NCBI RefSeq assembly: GCF_019710575.1
Contig: NZ_JAHWFK010000046.1
Coordinates: 91,478 to 155,477 of the forward strand
Reading direction: 5' to 3'
DNA length: 64,000 nucleotides
Origin: Paractinoplanes polyasparticus
Lineage (GTDB): Bacteria > Actinomycetota > Actinomycetes > Mycobacteriales > Micromonosporaceae
The notes beneath the pieces were generated by a model, which worked only from the letters and a program-made list of their open reading frames with translations, made no database searches and was not told the DNA's origin. The first letter of the stretch is position 1. The number at the start of each line of letters is the position of its first letter. This document shows positions 7,717 to 16,720 of this stretch, one piece after another. The position numbers and the translations under genes are program-made.

Positions 7717-8592
7717 GTGGCCGAAGTCCATCACTTCACGTACGGCGCGTTCAATCCGATCGCCGCCTTCCTGCTCGCCTTCCTGGGGTCCTTCTTCGGC
7801 CTGCTCAGCACGGCCCGGGCCCGCGACGCCCGCACCCGGGGGCGGCGCAACCGCTGGCTGCTGATCGCCGCCTTCGCGATCGGCGGCGGCGCGATCTGGC
7901 TCATGCACTTCGCTGCCATGCTCGGCTTCGAGGTGCCGGCCAGCCCGGTCCGCTTCGACGTCCCGATGACCCTGGCCAGCCTCGTGTTCGCGGTCGTCGC
8001 GGTCGGCTTCGGGCTGGTGATGGTCGGGCACGGCCGGCGCAGCCTGCCCCGGACGCTGGTGGCCGGCGGGCTCACCGGCGGCGGGGTGCTCGCCATGCAC
8101 TACACCGGGATGGTCGGCATGCACGTGGCCGGCGAGATCCGGTACGACGTGGCGCTGGTGGCCGCCTCGGTGATCATCGCGGTGGTGGCGTCGACGATCG
8201 CCCTCTGGTTCACCGTCTCGGTGCGCGGCTGGGCGCCGATCGGCGGCGCCGCGGCCATCATGGCGATCGCGGTGTGCGGCATGCACTACACCGGGATGGC
8301 CGCCCTGTCGGTGCAACTCGATCCGGGATCGCTCGACCGGGTCGTTGGCTTCCGCCCGCTCACCCTGATCCTGCCCATCACGCTGATCACCGCGGCCACC
8401 ATCATCGGGGTGGCGCTGAGCGCGCTCCAGGCGATGACCGAAGAGGAGTTCACGAACGGCGCCGGCACCCCGCGGCGAGGCGCGCACGCCGTGGCCGGCA
8501 ACCCGTGGTCGCTCAAGCAGGCGACGATCGCGACGGCCGTCCGGCGGCCCTCGCCCCGCCCGGTTCCGATCCGCTCGCCCACCAACGGCTGA
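7717..8592 (+). CDS. MHYT-domain integral membrane sensor protein
   Basis: The product is 291 residues with seven predicted transmembrane helices and two clear MHYT repeats (AMHYTGMVGMHV and GMHYTGMAAL), plus a degenerate MHF repeat near the start. MHYT domains are proposed to bind copper and sense oxygen, CO or NO. No GGDEF, EAL or kinase output domain is attached; only a short polar tail follows the last helix, so any output must be through a partner. GTG 7717 is preferred because GAGG lies 7 bases upstream and the paralogue at 49002-49871 begins at the equivalent point; ATG 7663 would add 18 residues. An HD-domain gene starts 20 bases downstream. Confidence 0.85.
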   Translation: MAEVHHFTYGAFNPIAAFLLAFLGSFFGLLSTARARDARTRGRRNRWLLIAAFAIGGGAIWLMHFAAMLGFEVPASPVRFDVPMTLASLVFAVVAVGFGLVMVGHGRRSLPRTLVAGGLTGGGVLAMHYTGMVGMHVAGEIRYDVALVAASVIIAVVASTIALWFTVSVRGWAPIGGAAAIMAIAVCGMHYTGMAALSVQLDPGSLDRVVGFRPLTLILPITLITAATIIGVALSALQAMTEEEFTNGAGTPRRGAHAVAGNPWSLKQATIATAVRRPSPRPVPIRSPTNG

Positions 8593-8612
8593 CGCTCCGG
8601 TACGTTCTCGGC

Positions 8613-9329
8613 ATGGCGCCCCGGATGCTGCTGTCGATGCCGTTGCACGCGATCACCGAGGTGTACGGCGAGGCGGGTCTGCGTGAGCGGCTCCTGCTCG
8701 AGCTCGAGACCTTCCCCGAGACCGAACGCAAGCAGTTGATCGTGGCGCTCGACCTGGCCGCGCGGCTGCACGCGGCCGACCGCCGGGTGCGCGAGCCGTA
8801 CCTCAACCACCTGTTGCGGGTGGCCATCCGGATCATCAAGTACTACGGCGTACGCGATGTGGACGTGCTCACCGCGGCGCTGCTGCACGACGCGGTGGAG
8901 GACCATCCGGACGAGCTCGCCGGCACCGCCCAGGGCTCGTACACCGAGCTGACCGAGCTGGCGATCGCCGAACTGGCGTCCCGCTTCGGCCCGCGGGTGG
9001 CCGAGCTGGTCCGGTCGGTCACCAACCCCGAGTACGACCCCGAACGCGACCGCCACGAGCAGTACCGGGCGCACGTGGCGGCCAGCCTCGACCGCGACCC
9101 GTGGGCCCGGGTGATCAAGGTCTCGGACTTCACCGACAACGGCGTGGGCGTGATCCACACCACCCCGGAGAAGGCGGTCTCGGCCGCCCGCAAATACCGC
9201 CCGCTCGTGCCCAAGCTGCGCGAGCTGGTCGGGCGGCCGGACACGCCGTTGTCGATCGCCGCCAAGGACCACATCCTCGACCAGCTCGACCTCGCCGAGG
9301 AACGTTTCGCCTGCATCCTCGACGGATAG
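8613..9329 (+). CDS. HD-domain phosphohydrolase resembling the RelA/SpoT hydrolase domain
   Basis: The product is 238 residues. The HD core is LLHDAVED with His92-Asp93. It is preceded by a PYLNHLLRVA segment and followed by ASRFGPRVAELVRSVTNP, the same order as the (p)ppGpp hydrolase domain of RelA/SpoT and Mesh1-like enzymes. No synthetase, TGS or ACT domain is present, so it could be a stand-alone alarmone hydrolase; other HD substrates are possible. The later KVSDFTDN takes the place of the usual K-x-A-D-x-x-x-N segment. It lies 20 bases after the MHYT gene and 10 bases before a glucosidase gene, so the three may form one unit. Confidence 0.75.
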   Translation: MAPRMLLSMPLHAITEVYGEAGLRERLLLELETFPETERKQLIVALDLAARLHAADRRVREPYLNHLLRVAIRIIKYYGVRDVDVLTAALLHDAVEDHPDELAGTAQGSYTELTELAIAELASRFGPRVAELVRSVTNPEYDPERDRHEQYRAHVAASLDRDPWARVIKVSDFTDNGVGVIHTTPEKAVSAARKYRPLVPKLRELVGRPDTPLSIAAKDHILDQLDLAEERFACILDG

Positions 9330-9339
9330 CCTGGAGGCC

Positions 9340-10944
9340 ATGCTCGACACCGACGCTTGGTGGCGCGACGCCGTCATCTACCAGGTCTATCCCCGCTCGT
9401 TCGCCGACAGCGACGGCGACGGGATGGGCGACCTGCCCGGCATCACCGGGCGCCTGCAGCACCTTCAGGAGCTCGGCATCGACGCCGTGTGGCTCTCCCC
9501 TTTCTATCCCTCACCGCAGCACGACGCCGGCTACGACGTCGCCGACTACCGCGGTGTCGACCCGCGCTTCGGCGAGCTGGGCGACGCCGACAAGCTGATC
9601 GCCGAGGCGCACGGCCGGGGCATCAAGGTCATCGTCGACCTGGTGCCCAACCACACCTCGAGCGAGCACGCGTGGTTCCAGGCCGCGCTGGCCGCCGGGC
9701 CGGGCAGCCCCGAGCGGGAGCGCTACATTTTCCGCTCCTCGGGGGAGGAGCCGCCGAACTCGTGGAAGAGCGTCTTCGGGGGCAGCGCGTGGGAACGGCT
9801 GCCGGACGGTGACTGGTACCTGCACCTTTTCGACGTGAGCCAGCCCGACCTCAACTGGGACAACCCGGAGGTACGGGCCGAGTTCCTCGACGTCCTGCGC
9901 TTCTGGCTCGACCGCGGGGTCGACGGCTTCCGCGTCGACGTCGCGCACGGCCTGGTCAAAGAGGCGAACCTGACCGACTGGACGACCACCAGCACGATTC
10001 TGGGCGGTCTCGACCCGGCCGGCCCGCCGCCGCCCATGTGGGACCAGGAGGGCGTCCACGAGATCTACCAGTCGTGGCGCCGGGTGCTCGACGAGTATCC
10101 GGGCGGGCGGATCCTGGTCGCCGAGGCGTGGGTGGCCCCGGCCAGCCGGCTGGCCCGCTACGTGCGTCCCGACGAGATGCACCAGGCGTTCAACTTTCCC
10201 TACCTGGACGCGCCGTGGCGGCCGGCGGAGCTGCGAGCCGTGATCGACGAGACGCTCGAGGCCAACGACGCGGTGGGCGCGACCACCACCTGGGTGCTGT
10301 CGAACCACGACGTGGTGCGGCACGCCTCGCGGCTGGGGTTCCCGGTCGGCACGCCGCGCATGCCCGGCATCGGGGCCGAGGACCCGCAGCCCGACGCCGC
10401 GCTCGGCCTGCGCCGGGCCCGGGCCGCCACGCTGCTGATGCTCGGCCTGCCCGGCTCGGCCTACCTCTACCAGGGTGAGGAGCTGGGGCTGCCCGAGCAC
10501 ACCACGATGCCGGACGAGTTCCGCGAGGACCCGGCCTGGGAGCGCTCGGGACACGCGGAACGCGGGCGGGACGGCTGCCGGGTGCCCCTGCCGTGGGAGG
10601 CGGATGCCCCCTCGTACGGCTTCGGCCCCACCGACGCCTCCTGGCTGCCGCAGCCGGCCACCTGGGCCGAGTACGCCCTCGACCGCCAGCAGGGCGTGCC
10701 CGGCTCGACCTGGGAGCTCTATCGGACCGCGCTGAGCCTGCGGCGCGAGCACGGCCTGGGGCGCGGTTCGGTGGTGTGGCAGGAGGGCGCGTTCGCCTTC
10801 CGCAACGGCGACGTGCTCGTGCTGACGAACTTCGGTTCCGAGGCGGTGGAGCTACCGTCCGGCGCCCGGCTCCTGGTGAGCAGCGAGCCCCTCGACGGCG
10901 ACGGGCGGATCCCCACCGACGTCACGGTCTGGGCCGCCCTCTAG
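9340..10944 (+). CDS. GH13 alpha-glucosidase / oligo-1,6-glucosidase-like enzyme
   Basis: The product is 534 residues. The N-terminal WWRDAVIYQVYPRSFAD and GDLPGI segments are typical of the GH13 oligosaccharide subfamilies. The catalytic triad is visible: nucleophile Asp200 in GFRVDVAHGL, acid/base Glu262 in VAEAW, and transition-state Asp324 in SNHDVVRH. Such enzymes cleave terminal alpha-1,4 or alpha-1,6 glucosides in the cytoplasm; no signal peptide is present. GGAGG lies just before the ATG. The last 93 bases overlap the end of the convergent MFS gene, an unusually long convergent overlap. Confidence 0.9.
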   Translation: MLDTDAWWRDAVIYQVYPRSFADSDGDGMGDLPGITGRLQHLQELGIDAVWLSPFYPSPQHDAGYDVADYRGVDPRFGELGDADKLIAEAHGRGIKVIVDLVPNHTSSEHAWFQAALAAGPGSPERERYIFRSSGEEPPNSWKSVFGGSAWERLPDGDWYLHLFDVSQPDLNWDNPEVRAEFLDVLRFWLDRGVDGFRVDVAHGLVKEANLTDWTTTSTILGGLDPAGPPPPMWDQEGVHEIYQSWRRVLDEYPGGRILVAEAWVAPASRLARYVRPDEMHQAFNFPYLDAPWRPAELRAVIDETLEANDAVGATTTWVLSNHDVVRHASRLGFPVGTPRMPGIGAEDPQPDAALGLRRARAATLLMLGLPGSAYLYQGEELGLPEHTTMPDEFREDPAWERSGHAERGRDGCRVPLPWEADAPSYGFGPTDASWLPQPATWAEYALDRQQGVPGSTWELYRTALSLRREHGLGRGSVVWQEGAFAFRNGDVLVLTNFGSEAVELPSGARLLVSSEPLDGDGRIPTDVTVWAAL

Positions 10945-12333
10945 CTGAGCCCCCTCGAGCTGAGCCGCCCGGGCCAGCAGGGCGGCGTGCGTGTCGGCCA
11001 TGTCGCGCGCGACCGTCCTGCTGGCCAGCCAGAACATGACCCCGGTGGGCACCCAGAAGAGCTGGAACGCGGCCAGGCCGACCGCGTAGTTGAGCGGCGG
11101 CGGGAAGGCGCCGGCCAGCCCGCGGAAGGCCGCCGCGACCATGATGTTGCCGCCGGCCCGGCCGAACCCGTTGACCAGGTTGCCCAGGCTGTAGACGGTG
11201 CCGCGGTGCTCGGGCGGGTTGACGTCGGCGATCAGGGCGAACCAGTTGGGCGAGTTGGCCGACGTCAGCATGAGCGCGAACACCGCGACGGCCAGGCAGA
11301 GCCCGACGGTGGGCTCGGTGAAGACGTCGGCCAGCACGGCCCGGATGATTCCGCCCGTGCCGGCGCCGTCGGGCACGTCGATGCGCATCGGCACGAAGAA
11401 CAGCACCGTGTAGAACGGCACGGCGGCGAGAACGCCGACCGCCGCGACCAGCGACCGGCCGCGAGGGGTGCGGCGTTGCAGGCGGTCGCCGACCAGGCCG
11501 CCCAGGATGGACAGGGCGCCGCCGGCCTGGAACAGCGTGGCGAAGACGCTGCCGATCACGATCGCGGTGCCCGCGGAATAGCCCTGGTCCTCGGCGCGGA
11601 CCTGGAACAGCACCGGCAGCCAGACCAGCGAGCCCAGGGCGATCTGGGCGGTGCTGCCCTGCAGGATCAGCCAGATGTTGGTGCGCCGGCGCAGGATCAG
11701 CGGCAGGTGGTCGTGGTGGATGCGCTCGTCGTACTCGACCCCGGCCAGTTCGGGCTGGCTGTCGCCGCGAGGCACGTTGTAGGTGAACAGGTAGGCCACC
11801 GTGGCCACCACGCCGACGACCGCGGTGATCAGGAACGGCCGGCGCCAGTCGGCGTGGCCGAGCAGGCCGCCGATCAGGGTGCCGGCCAGCGTGCCGACGC
11901 CCTGGGACAGCCCCCAGAAGCTCATCACCAGGCCGCGGCGCCGGGGCGAGATGAGGTCGCTGACCACGGCGAAGCTCACCGAGGCGACGGCGCCCAGGCC
12001 GAACGCGGCGACGATCTGGCTGATCAGAAAGCTGGGATAGCTCTCCGAGAAGCCGGACCAGGCGGTGCCGGCGATCCAGATCAGCGTGCCCAGGATGAGC
12101 ACCGGCTTGCGGTCGGTGCGGTCCCCGGCGTACGCGAACCCGATCGCCGCCACCGCGCTGATCAGGAACATGATCGTGGTGGCGAGCGCGATGTGGCCCG
12201 AGCCGACCCCGAACGCGGTGCCGATGCTGCCGTACAGCGGCGGCACCAGGCCGATCGCGACGTTGTCGAGCGAGGCGAGGACCACGAACACCACGACGCT
12301 GTACGCGCGGTGGGCGGAGCCTCCCCTGGTCAC
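10852..12333 (-). CDS. Major facilitator superfamily transporter
   Basis: The product is 493 residues with about 12 hydrophobic helices. The conserved loop between helices 2 and 3 appears as GDRTDRKPVLILG, and a PRRRGLVMSFWGL segment lies in the first half. The substrate is unknown; the neighbouring sugar genes make a sugar or sugar-derived solute possible but this is only context. The start is GTG 12333. The C-terminal 31 codons are antisense to the end of the GH13 gene and are Gly/Glu-rich, so the true functional end may lie earlier. It follows xylB with a 55-base gap on the same strand, so it could belong to the xylose operon. Confidence 0.85.
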   Translation of the reverse strand: MTRGGSAHRAYSVVVFVVLASLDNVAIGLVPPLYGSIGTAFGVGSGHIALATTIMFLISAVAAIGFAYAGDRTDRKPVLILGTLIWIAGTAWSGFSESYPSFLISQIVAAFGLGAVASVSFAVVSDLISPRRRGLVMSFWGLSQGVGTLAGTLIGGLLGHADWRRPFLITAVVGVVATVAYLFTYNVPRGDSQPELAGVEYDERIHHDHLPLILRRRTNIWLILQGSTAQIALGSLVWLPVLFQVRAEDQGYSAGTAIVIGSVFATLFQAGGALSILGGLVGDRLQRRTPRGRSLVAAVGVLAAVPFYTVLFFVPMRIDVPDGAGTGGIIRAVLADVFTEPTVGLCLAVAVFALMLTSANSPNWFALIADVNPPEHRGTVYSLGNLVNGFGRAGGNIMVAAAFRGLAGAFPPPLNYAVGLAAFQLFWVPTGVMFWLASRTVARDMADTHAALLARAAQLEGAQLEGGPDRDVGGDPPVAVEGLAAHQEPGAGR

Positions 12334-12388
12334 CCGTGAAGGTTAGCGGGGCCGAGCTGAGCCTGCCCCGCGGCGGAAAACAGAAAAA

Positions 12389-13786
12389 CTAAAACCGGTC
12401 GACGACTGCGTTCCGAGCAGCTGCGTATTGCTCCCGAATGACGGGGAAACTGGTGGCCTCGTACGTCTCGGGGGCCGCGGCCGACCACACGGGCGGCTCG
12501 TCGCTGCCCAGCGCGACCCACGCGGCCTGGCGGCCGGCGCCGTCGGCAACGTACTCGCCGGGCGGCGGCACCAGCACCGGCAGGCCGAACAGCTCGGGCG
12601 CGATCCGGCGGACGGCCTCGCTGCGGGCCCCGCCGCCGACCAGCACGATGCGGTTGGCGGTGGCGCCGTTGGCGACCAGCGCGTCGAGCCCGTCGGCCAG
12701 GGCGCACAGCATGCCCTCGACGGCGGCCCGGGCCAGGTGGGCCGGGTCGGAGGTCTTGAGCGTCAGGCCGTGGATGGCGCCGGTGGCGTCCGGGCGGTTC
12801 GGGGTGCGCTCGCCTTCCAGGTACGGGATGAGGACGAGCCCGTCGGCGCCGGCCGGCGCGCTGAGGGCCAGCCGGGACAGCTCCTCGTGGTCGACGCCGA
12901 GCAGCTTGCCGGCCGCATCGAGCACCCGGGCCGCGTTGAGCGTCACCACGATGGGCAGGAACCGGCCGGTGGTGTCGGCGAACCCGGCCACCGTGCCGGT
13001 CGGGTCGTTGGGCGAGACGTCGGACGAGACGAAGACGGTGCCCGAGGTGCCGATCGAGACGATCACGTCGCCCGTGCCGGCGCCGGTGCCGAACGCGGCC
13101 GCCGCGTTGTCGCCCGCGCCGGGGCCGAGCGGGGCGCCGTTGGGCAGGCGACCGGCGATGCCGGTGGGGCCGAGCACCTCGGGTGTTCTGATCAGGCGGC
13201 CGAAGCCCAGCTCGAGCAGGTCGGGACGGTACTCGTTGGTCTTGGCCGACCAGTAGAGCGTGCCGCTGGCGTCGCTGCGGTCGGTCTTGATCGTGCCGAT
13301 GTCGGTCGACCCGGAGAGCTTCCAGGTCAGCCAGTCGTGCGGCAGGCAGACCGCGGCTACTCGGGCCGCATTGCCCGGCTCGTTGCGCGCCAGCCAGCGC
13401 AGCTTGGTGAGGGTGAAGCTGGCGACCGGCACGATGCCGACCGCGTCGGCCCACTTGTCGCCGCCGCCGAGCTCCTTAATGAGGTCGGCGGCCGCGCCGG
13501 CGCTGCGGGTGTCGTTCCACAGCAGCGCCGGGCGGACCACTTCGCCGTTCTCGTCGAGCACCACCATGCCGTGCTGCTGACCCGCCACCGACGCGGCGGC
13601 CACGTCGTCGAGGCCGCCGGCCTCGTCGATCGCCTGTTGCAGCGCGGCCCACCAGGCGTCCGGATGCACCTCGGTGCCGTCCGGATGCGCGGCGCGGCCC
13701 TGCCGGACCAATCGGCCGGTCTCCGCGTCGCGGATGACCACCTTGCAGGACTGGGTGGAGCTGTCGATCCCGGCTACGAGAGTCAT
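12389..13786 (-). CDS. xylB: Xylulokinase
   Basis: The product is 465 residues, the usual length for FGGY-family xylulokinases. The phosphate-binding loop is GIDSSTQSCK near the N-terminus. The substrate region VAGQQHGMVVLD contains the catalytic-loop HG motif. The C-terminal adenosine site is VLVGGGARSEAVRRI. It phosphorylates D-xylulose to xylulose 5-phosphate, feeding the pentose phosphate pathway. It lies 21 bases after xylA on the same strand. The divergent ROK regulator likely represses both. Confidence 0.93.
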   Translation of the reverse strand: MTLVAGIDSSTQSCKVVIRDAETGRLVRQGRAAHPDGTEVHPDAWWAALQQAIDEAGGLDDVAAASVAGQQHGMVVLDENGEVVRPALLWNDTRSAGAAADLIKELGGGDKWADAVGIVPVASFTLTKLRWLARNEPGNAARVAAVCLPHDWLTWKLSGSTDIGTIKTDRSDASGTLYWSAKTNEYRPDLLELGFGRLIRTPEVLGPTGIAGRLPNGAPLGPGAGDNAAAAFGTGAGTGDVIVSIGTSGTVFVSSDVSPNDPTGTVAGFADTTGRFLPIVVTLNAARVLDAAGKLLGVDHEELSRLALSAPAGADGLVLIPYLEGERTPNRPDATGAIHGLTLKTSDPAHLARAAVEGMLCALADGLDALVANGATANRIVLVGGGARSEAVRRIAPELFGLPVLVPPPGEYVADGAGRQAAWVALGSDEPPVWSAAAPETYEATSFPVIREQYAAARNAVVDRF

Positions 13787-13807
13787 TTCTTCCCTTTGGC
13801 TCGACGC

Positions 13808-14995
13808 TTAGTTGGCGCGCAGAACGTGGTCGATCATGAGCTGGTGCAGCTTCACGAAACCGTAGCCCTGAGCACCGGCCGCGTCGACGTCGAAGTTCTC
13901 CCAGGCGCTCTTGTCGTTGAGCAGGTCCTGGTAGGTCTCGCCCGGGTTGAGGGTCGGGGTCTCGAGCTCGAGCACCTTGCTCGCGCGCAGGGCCTCCTGC
14001 ACCACCGGGTCGGCCCGGAACGCCTGCGCGCGCTCCTTGAGCAGCAGGTACATGCGCATGTTGGCCTTGGCCGACTCCCAGACGCCGTCGATGTTCTCGG
14101 TGCGGGAGGGCTTGTAGTCGAAGTGGCGGGGGCCGTCGTACTTGGGGCCGCCGCCGATCGGGCCGTTCTCGAGCAGGTCGACCAGCGAGAACGCGTTGAG
14201 CAGGTCGCCGTGGCCGAAGACCAGGTCCTGGTCGAACTTGACGCTGTGCTGGCCGTTGAGGTCGATGTGGAAGAGCTTCTTCTGCCACAGCGCCTGGGCG
14301 ATGCCCTGGGTGAAGTTGAGGTTGGACATCTGCTCGTGTCCGACCTCGGGGTTGATGCCGAACAGCTCGGGCCGCTCGAGCTCGTAGGTGAACGCGATGG
14401 CGTGGCCCAGGGTCGGCAGCAGGATGTCGCCGCGGGGCTCGTTCGGCTTGGGCTCGATCGCGAAGCGCAGGCCGTAGCCCTTGTCCTCGGAGTACTGGGC
14501 GACCAGGTTGAGGCCCTCGCGGTAGCGGTCGAGCGCGGCGTTGATGTCCTTGGCCGCGTCGTACTCGGCGCCCTCGCGGCCACCCCAGAGCACGAAGGTC
14601 TCGGCGCCCAGCTCGGCGGCGAGGTCGACCTGGCGCAGCACCTTGCGCAGCGCGTAACGGCGCACCGAGCGGTCGTTGCTGGTGAAGGCGCCGTCCTTGA
14701 ACACCGGGTGGCTGAAGGTGTTGGTGGTGACCATCGGCACCACGATGCCGGTCTCCTCCAGGGCCTTCTTGAAGCCGGCGAGGATGCCGTCGCGGGTCGA
14801 GGCGTCGGACCCGAAGGGCACCAGGTCGTCGTCGTGGAATGTCAGGCCGTAGGCGCCGAGCTCGGCCAGCTTGTGCACCGCTTCGATCGGGTCGAGCGGC
14901 GGGCGGGTGGCCGAGCCGAACGCGTCGACGGCCTGCCACCCGATGGTCCACAGGCCGAAGGAGAACTTGTCTTCACGAGTGGGTTGGACCGGCAC
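13808..14995 (-). CDS. xylA: Xylose isomerase
   Basis: The product is 395 residues, typical of the shorter (class I) actinobacterial enzymes used to convert D-xylose to D-xylulose. FSFGLWTIGW opens the TIM barrel. The catalytic His is in TFHDDDLVP, and metal ligands lie in IEPKPNEPRGD, GHEQM and HIDLNGQ. The start is GTG 14995, because GGAGGT lies four bases before it; the longer reading from 15007 would place that site inside the gene. It leads the xylA-xylB operon, divergent from the ROK repressor across a 74-base AT-rich spacer. Confidence 0.95.
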   Translation of the reverse strand: MPVQPTREDKFSFGLWTIGWQAVDAFGSATRPPLDPIEAVHKLAELGAYGLTFHDDDLVPFGSDASTRDGILAGFKKALEETGIVVPMVTTNTFSHPVFKDGAFTSNDRSVRRYALRKVLRQVDLAAELGAETFVLWGGREGAEYDAAKDINAALDRYREGLNLVAQYSEDKGYGLRFAIEPKPNEPRGDILLPTLGHAIAFTYELERPELFGINPEVGHEQMSNLNFTQGIAQALWQKKLFHIDLNGQHSVKFDQDLVFGHGDLLNAFSLVDLLENGPIGGGPKYDGPRHFDYKPSRTENIDGVWESAKANMRMYLLLKERAQAFRADPVVQEALRASKVLELETPTLNPGETYQDLLNDKSAWENFDVDAAGAQGYGFVKLHQLMIDHVLRAN

Positions 14996-15069
14996 GGTTA
15001 CCTCCACGTAACAGCTCGGATTTGTTTATTGGTTGAATTATTTGGCGGCCGTGTGGCATTGTCAAGGCC
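14996..15069. promoter_or_regulatory. Divergent xylA / ROK-regulator promoter region with AT-rich operator candidate
   Basis: The 74-base spacer contains an AT-rich core at about 15019-15044 in otherwise very GC-rich DNA. On the minus strand it shows two similar words, CCAAATAA and CCAATAAA, spaced about 13 bases apart. ROK repressors of sugar operons usually bind such sites between divergent genes. The exact operator is inferred, not proven. Confidence 0.5.
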
Positions 15070-16203
15070 GTGAGCGGCCGCTTGATGAATGCTTCCCGCA
15101 GCCCCGTCCGGCAATCGAGCGTGCGAGCCCACAATCTCGCGCTCGTGTTGCAGACAGTGGCGAACAGCGCAGATCGCCCATCCCGGGCGGCCATCTCGGC
15201 CTCGACCGGGCTCACCCGGGCCACGGTGTCGGCCCTGGTCGACGACCTCATAGCCGGGCGCCTGCTGACCGAGCTCGATCCGACGCCGCGTACGGGCGCC
15301 GGCCGCCCCGCCGCCGGCCTGGCGCTCACTCCCGACGGACCGGGCGGGCTCGGACTCGAGATCAACGTCGACTACCTGGCCGCGTGCGTGGTCGACCTGA
15401 CCGGCGTCGTCCGCCATCGCTTCGTCACCCGGGCCGACCAGCGCCTACTGCCGCCCGCGGAAGCCCTGGCCGCGCTGGGCGGGCTGGCCGCGCGGGCCCG
15501 CGCGGCGGCCGACGCCGACGGCATCGAACTCGCGGGCGCCGCACTGGCGGTGCCGGGCCTGGTCGCGGCGGACGGCCTCGTGCGCGTGGCGCCCAACCTG
15601 GGCTGGCAGGACGTCGACGTGCCGGCCCTGCTGAACCTCGGCCTGCCGCTGACCGTCGACAACGAGGCCAACCTGGCGGCGCTGGGCGAGCTGCGGACCG
15701 ACGGCGGCACCCCCACCTTCCTGTACGTCTCGGGTGAGATCGGCATCGGCGCCGGCATCGTGCTCGACGGCGAGCTCTACCGCGGCGGGCGCGGCTGGAG
15801 CGGCGAGATCGGGCACGTGACCGTCTATCCCGACGGCCGGCCCTGCCGCTGCGGCGCCAACGGCTGCCTGGAGCAGTACGCGGGCCAGGAGGCAGTCGCG
15901 GCCGATCCCGACCTGGCCGCCGCTGCCCTCGGCATCGCCCTGTCGGCCGTGGTCAACCTGCTCGACCTCGGCGTGATCGTGCTGGGCGGCGGCTACGCGC
16001 CCGAGTTCGACCGGCTGCGCGACGGCATCGACGCCGAGCTGCGCCGCCGGGTGCTCACGGCCGGCCTGGCCCCGGTGGCGCTGCGGGCGGCCACGCTGGG
16101 CCCGGACGCGGCCATGCGCGGGGCGGCCGACGTGGTCATCGGCAGCGTGCGCGACGACCCGGCGAGCTGGCTGGCCCGCTCACGACCTGCTCAGGCTGTC
16201 TGA
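15070..16203 (+). CDS. ROK-family transcriptional repressor, probable xylose regulator
   Basis: The product is 377 residues. An N-terminal winged helix-turn-helix (SRAAISASTGLTRATVSALVDDLI) is joined to a ROK kinase-like domain. The ROK zinc site is visible as EIGHVTVYPDG followed by CRCGANGCLEQY. ROK repressors leave DNA when sugar binds the kinase-like domain. Its divergent position from xylAB makes xylose the likely signal. GTG 15070 is used; ATG 15085 is an equally plausible start 15 bases on. Confidence 0.9.
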   Translation: MSGRLMNASRSPVRQSSVRAHNLALVLQTVANSADRPSRAAISASTGLTRATVSALVDDLIAGRLLTELDPTPRTGAGRPAAGLALTPDGPGGLGLEINVDYLAACVVDLTGVVRHRFVTRADQRLLPPAEALAALGGLAARARAAADADGIELAGAALAVPGLVAADGLVRVAPNLGWQDVDVPALLNLGLPLTVDNEANLAALGELRTDGGTPTFLYVSGEIGIGAGIVLDGELYRGGRGWSGEIGHVTVYPDGRPCRCGANGCLEQYAGQEAVAADPDLAAAALGIALSAVVNLLDLGVIVLGGGYAPEFDRLRDGIDAELRRRVLTAGLAPVALRAATLGPDAAMRGAADVVIGSVRDDPASWLARSRPAQAV

Positions 16204-16670
16204 GCCGAGGCGGACCCGCCGTTCTCGCCGGCCGCGGCCGAGAACTCGCTCAGCCCGCGCAGCAGGGCCGCCCGGCCGCCGGACGACATCTTCTCGAGCA
16301 CGCCCGTGAGCGCGCGACGCCGGATGCGGCGCAGCTCGCCCAGCAGCGTGCGGGAGGCGGGGGTGAGGTAGAGAGCGATCTCGCGCCGGTCGGCCCGGCC
16401 GGGCACCCGCTCGACCATGCCCGAGGCGACCAGGCGGTCGCACAGGCGGCTGGCCGAGGAGAGCAGCATGCCCAGTTCGGCGGCGAGGCCACCCAGATTT
16501 ATGCCTTCGGCCCGCTCGACGGCCAGCAACGCGTTCAATTGGACCGAGGAGATGCGCGGCGTCACCTGCTCGCGAGCCGCATCCCAGGCGAGCAGCAAGG
16601 ATTTCGCGGCGTCGTCGATCGCCGCGGTCTGCATCGGGTCCGGCCCATCCGGCCCATGGTGAACGGCCAT
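16191..16670 (-). CDS. MarR-family transcriptional regulator
   Basis: The product is about 159 residues. The winged helix is LGGLAAELGMLLSSASRLCDRLVASGMVER followed by the wing GRADRREIALYLT, the MarR pattern. The family binds small phenolic or oxidant signals. It is divergent from the SpoIIE-like phosphatase gene and could control it. The ATG at 16670 is used because it begins the recognisable protein; 16634 or 16721 are alternatives. None has a strong ribosome site. The 3' end overlaps the ROK gene end by 13 bases (convergent). Confidence 0.82.
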   Translation of the reverse strand: MAVHHGPDGPDPMQTAAIDDAAKSLLLAWDAAREQVTPRISSVQLNALLAVERAEGINLGGLAAELGMLLSSASRLCDRLVASGMVERVPGRADRREIALYLTPASRTLLGELRRIRRRALTGVLEKMSSGGRAALLRGLSEFSAAAGENGGSASAQTA

Positions 16671-16720
16671 GGTGCAGGAGAGACTACTCGTACGGGCGGG
16701 TCTGTTCGAGGAGGTCGCCA

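Noticed and set aside
12428..15073. An 881-residue rightward open frame across xylB and xylA
   Set aside because: It is antisense to two complete catabolic enzymes with intact active sites and has no family-like motifs.
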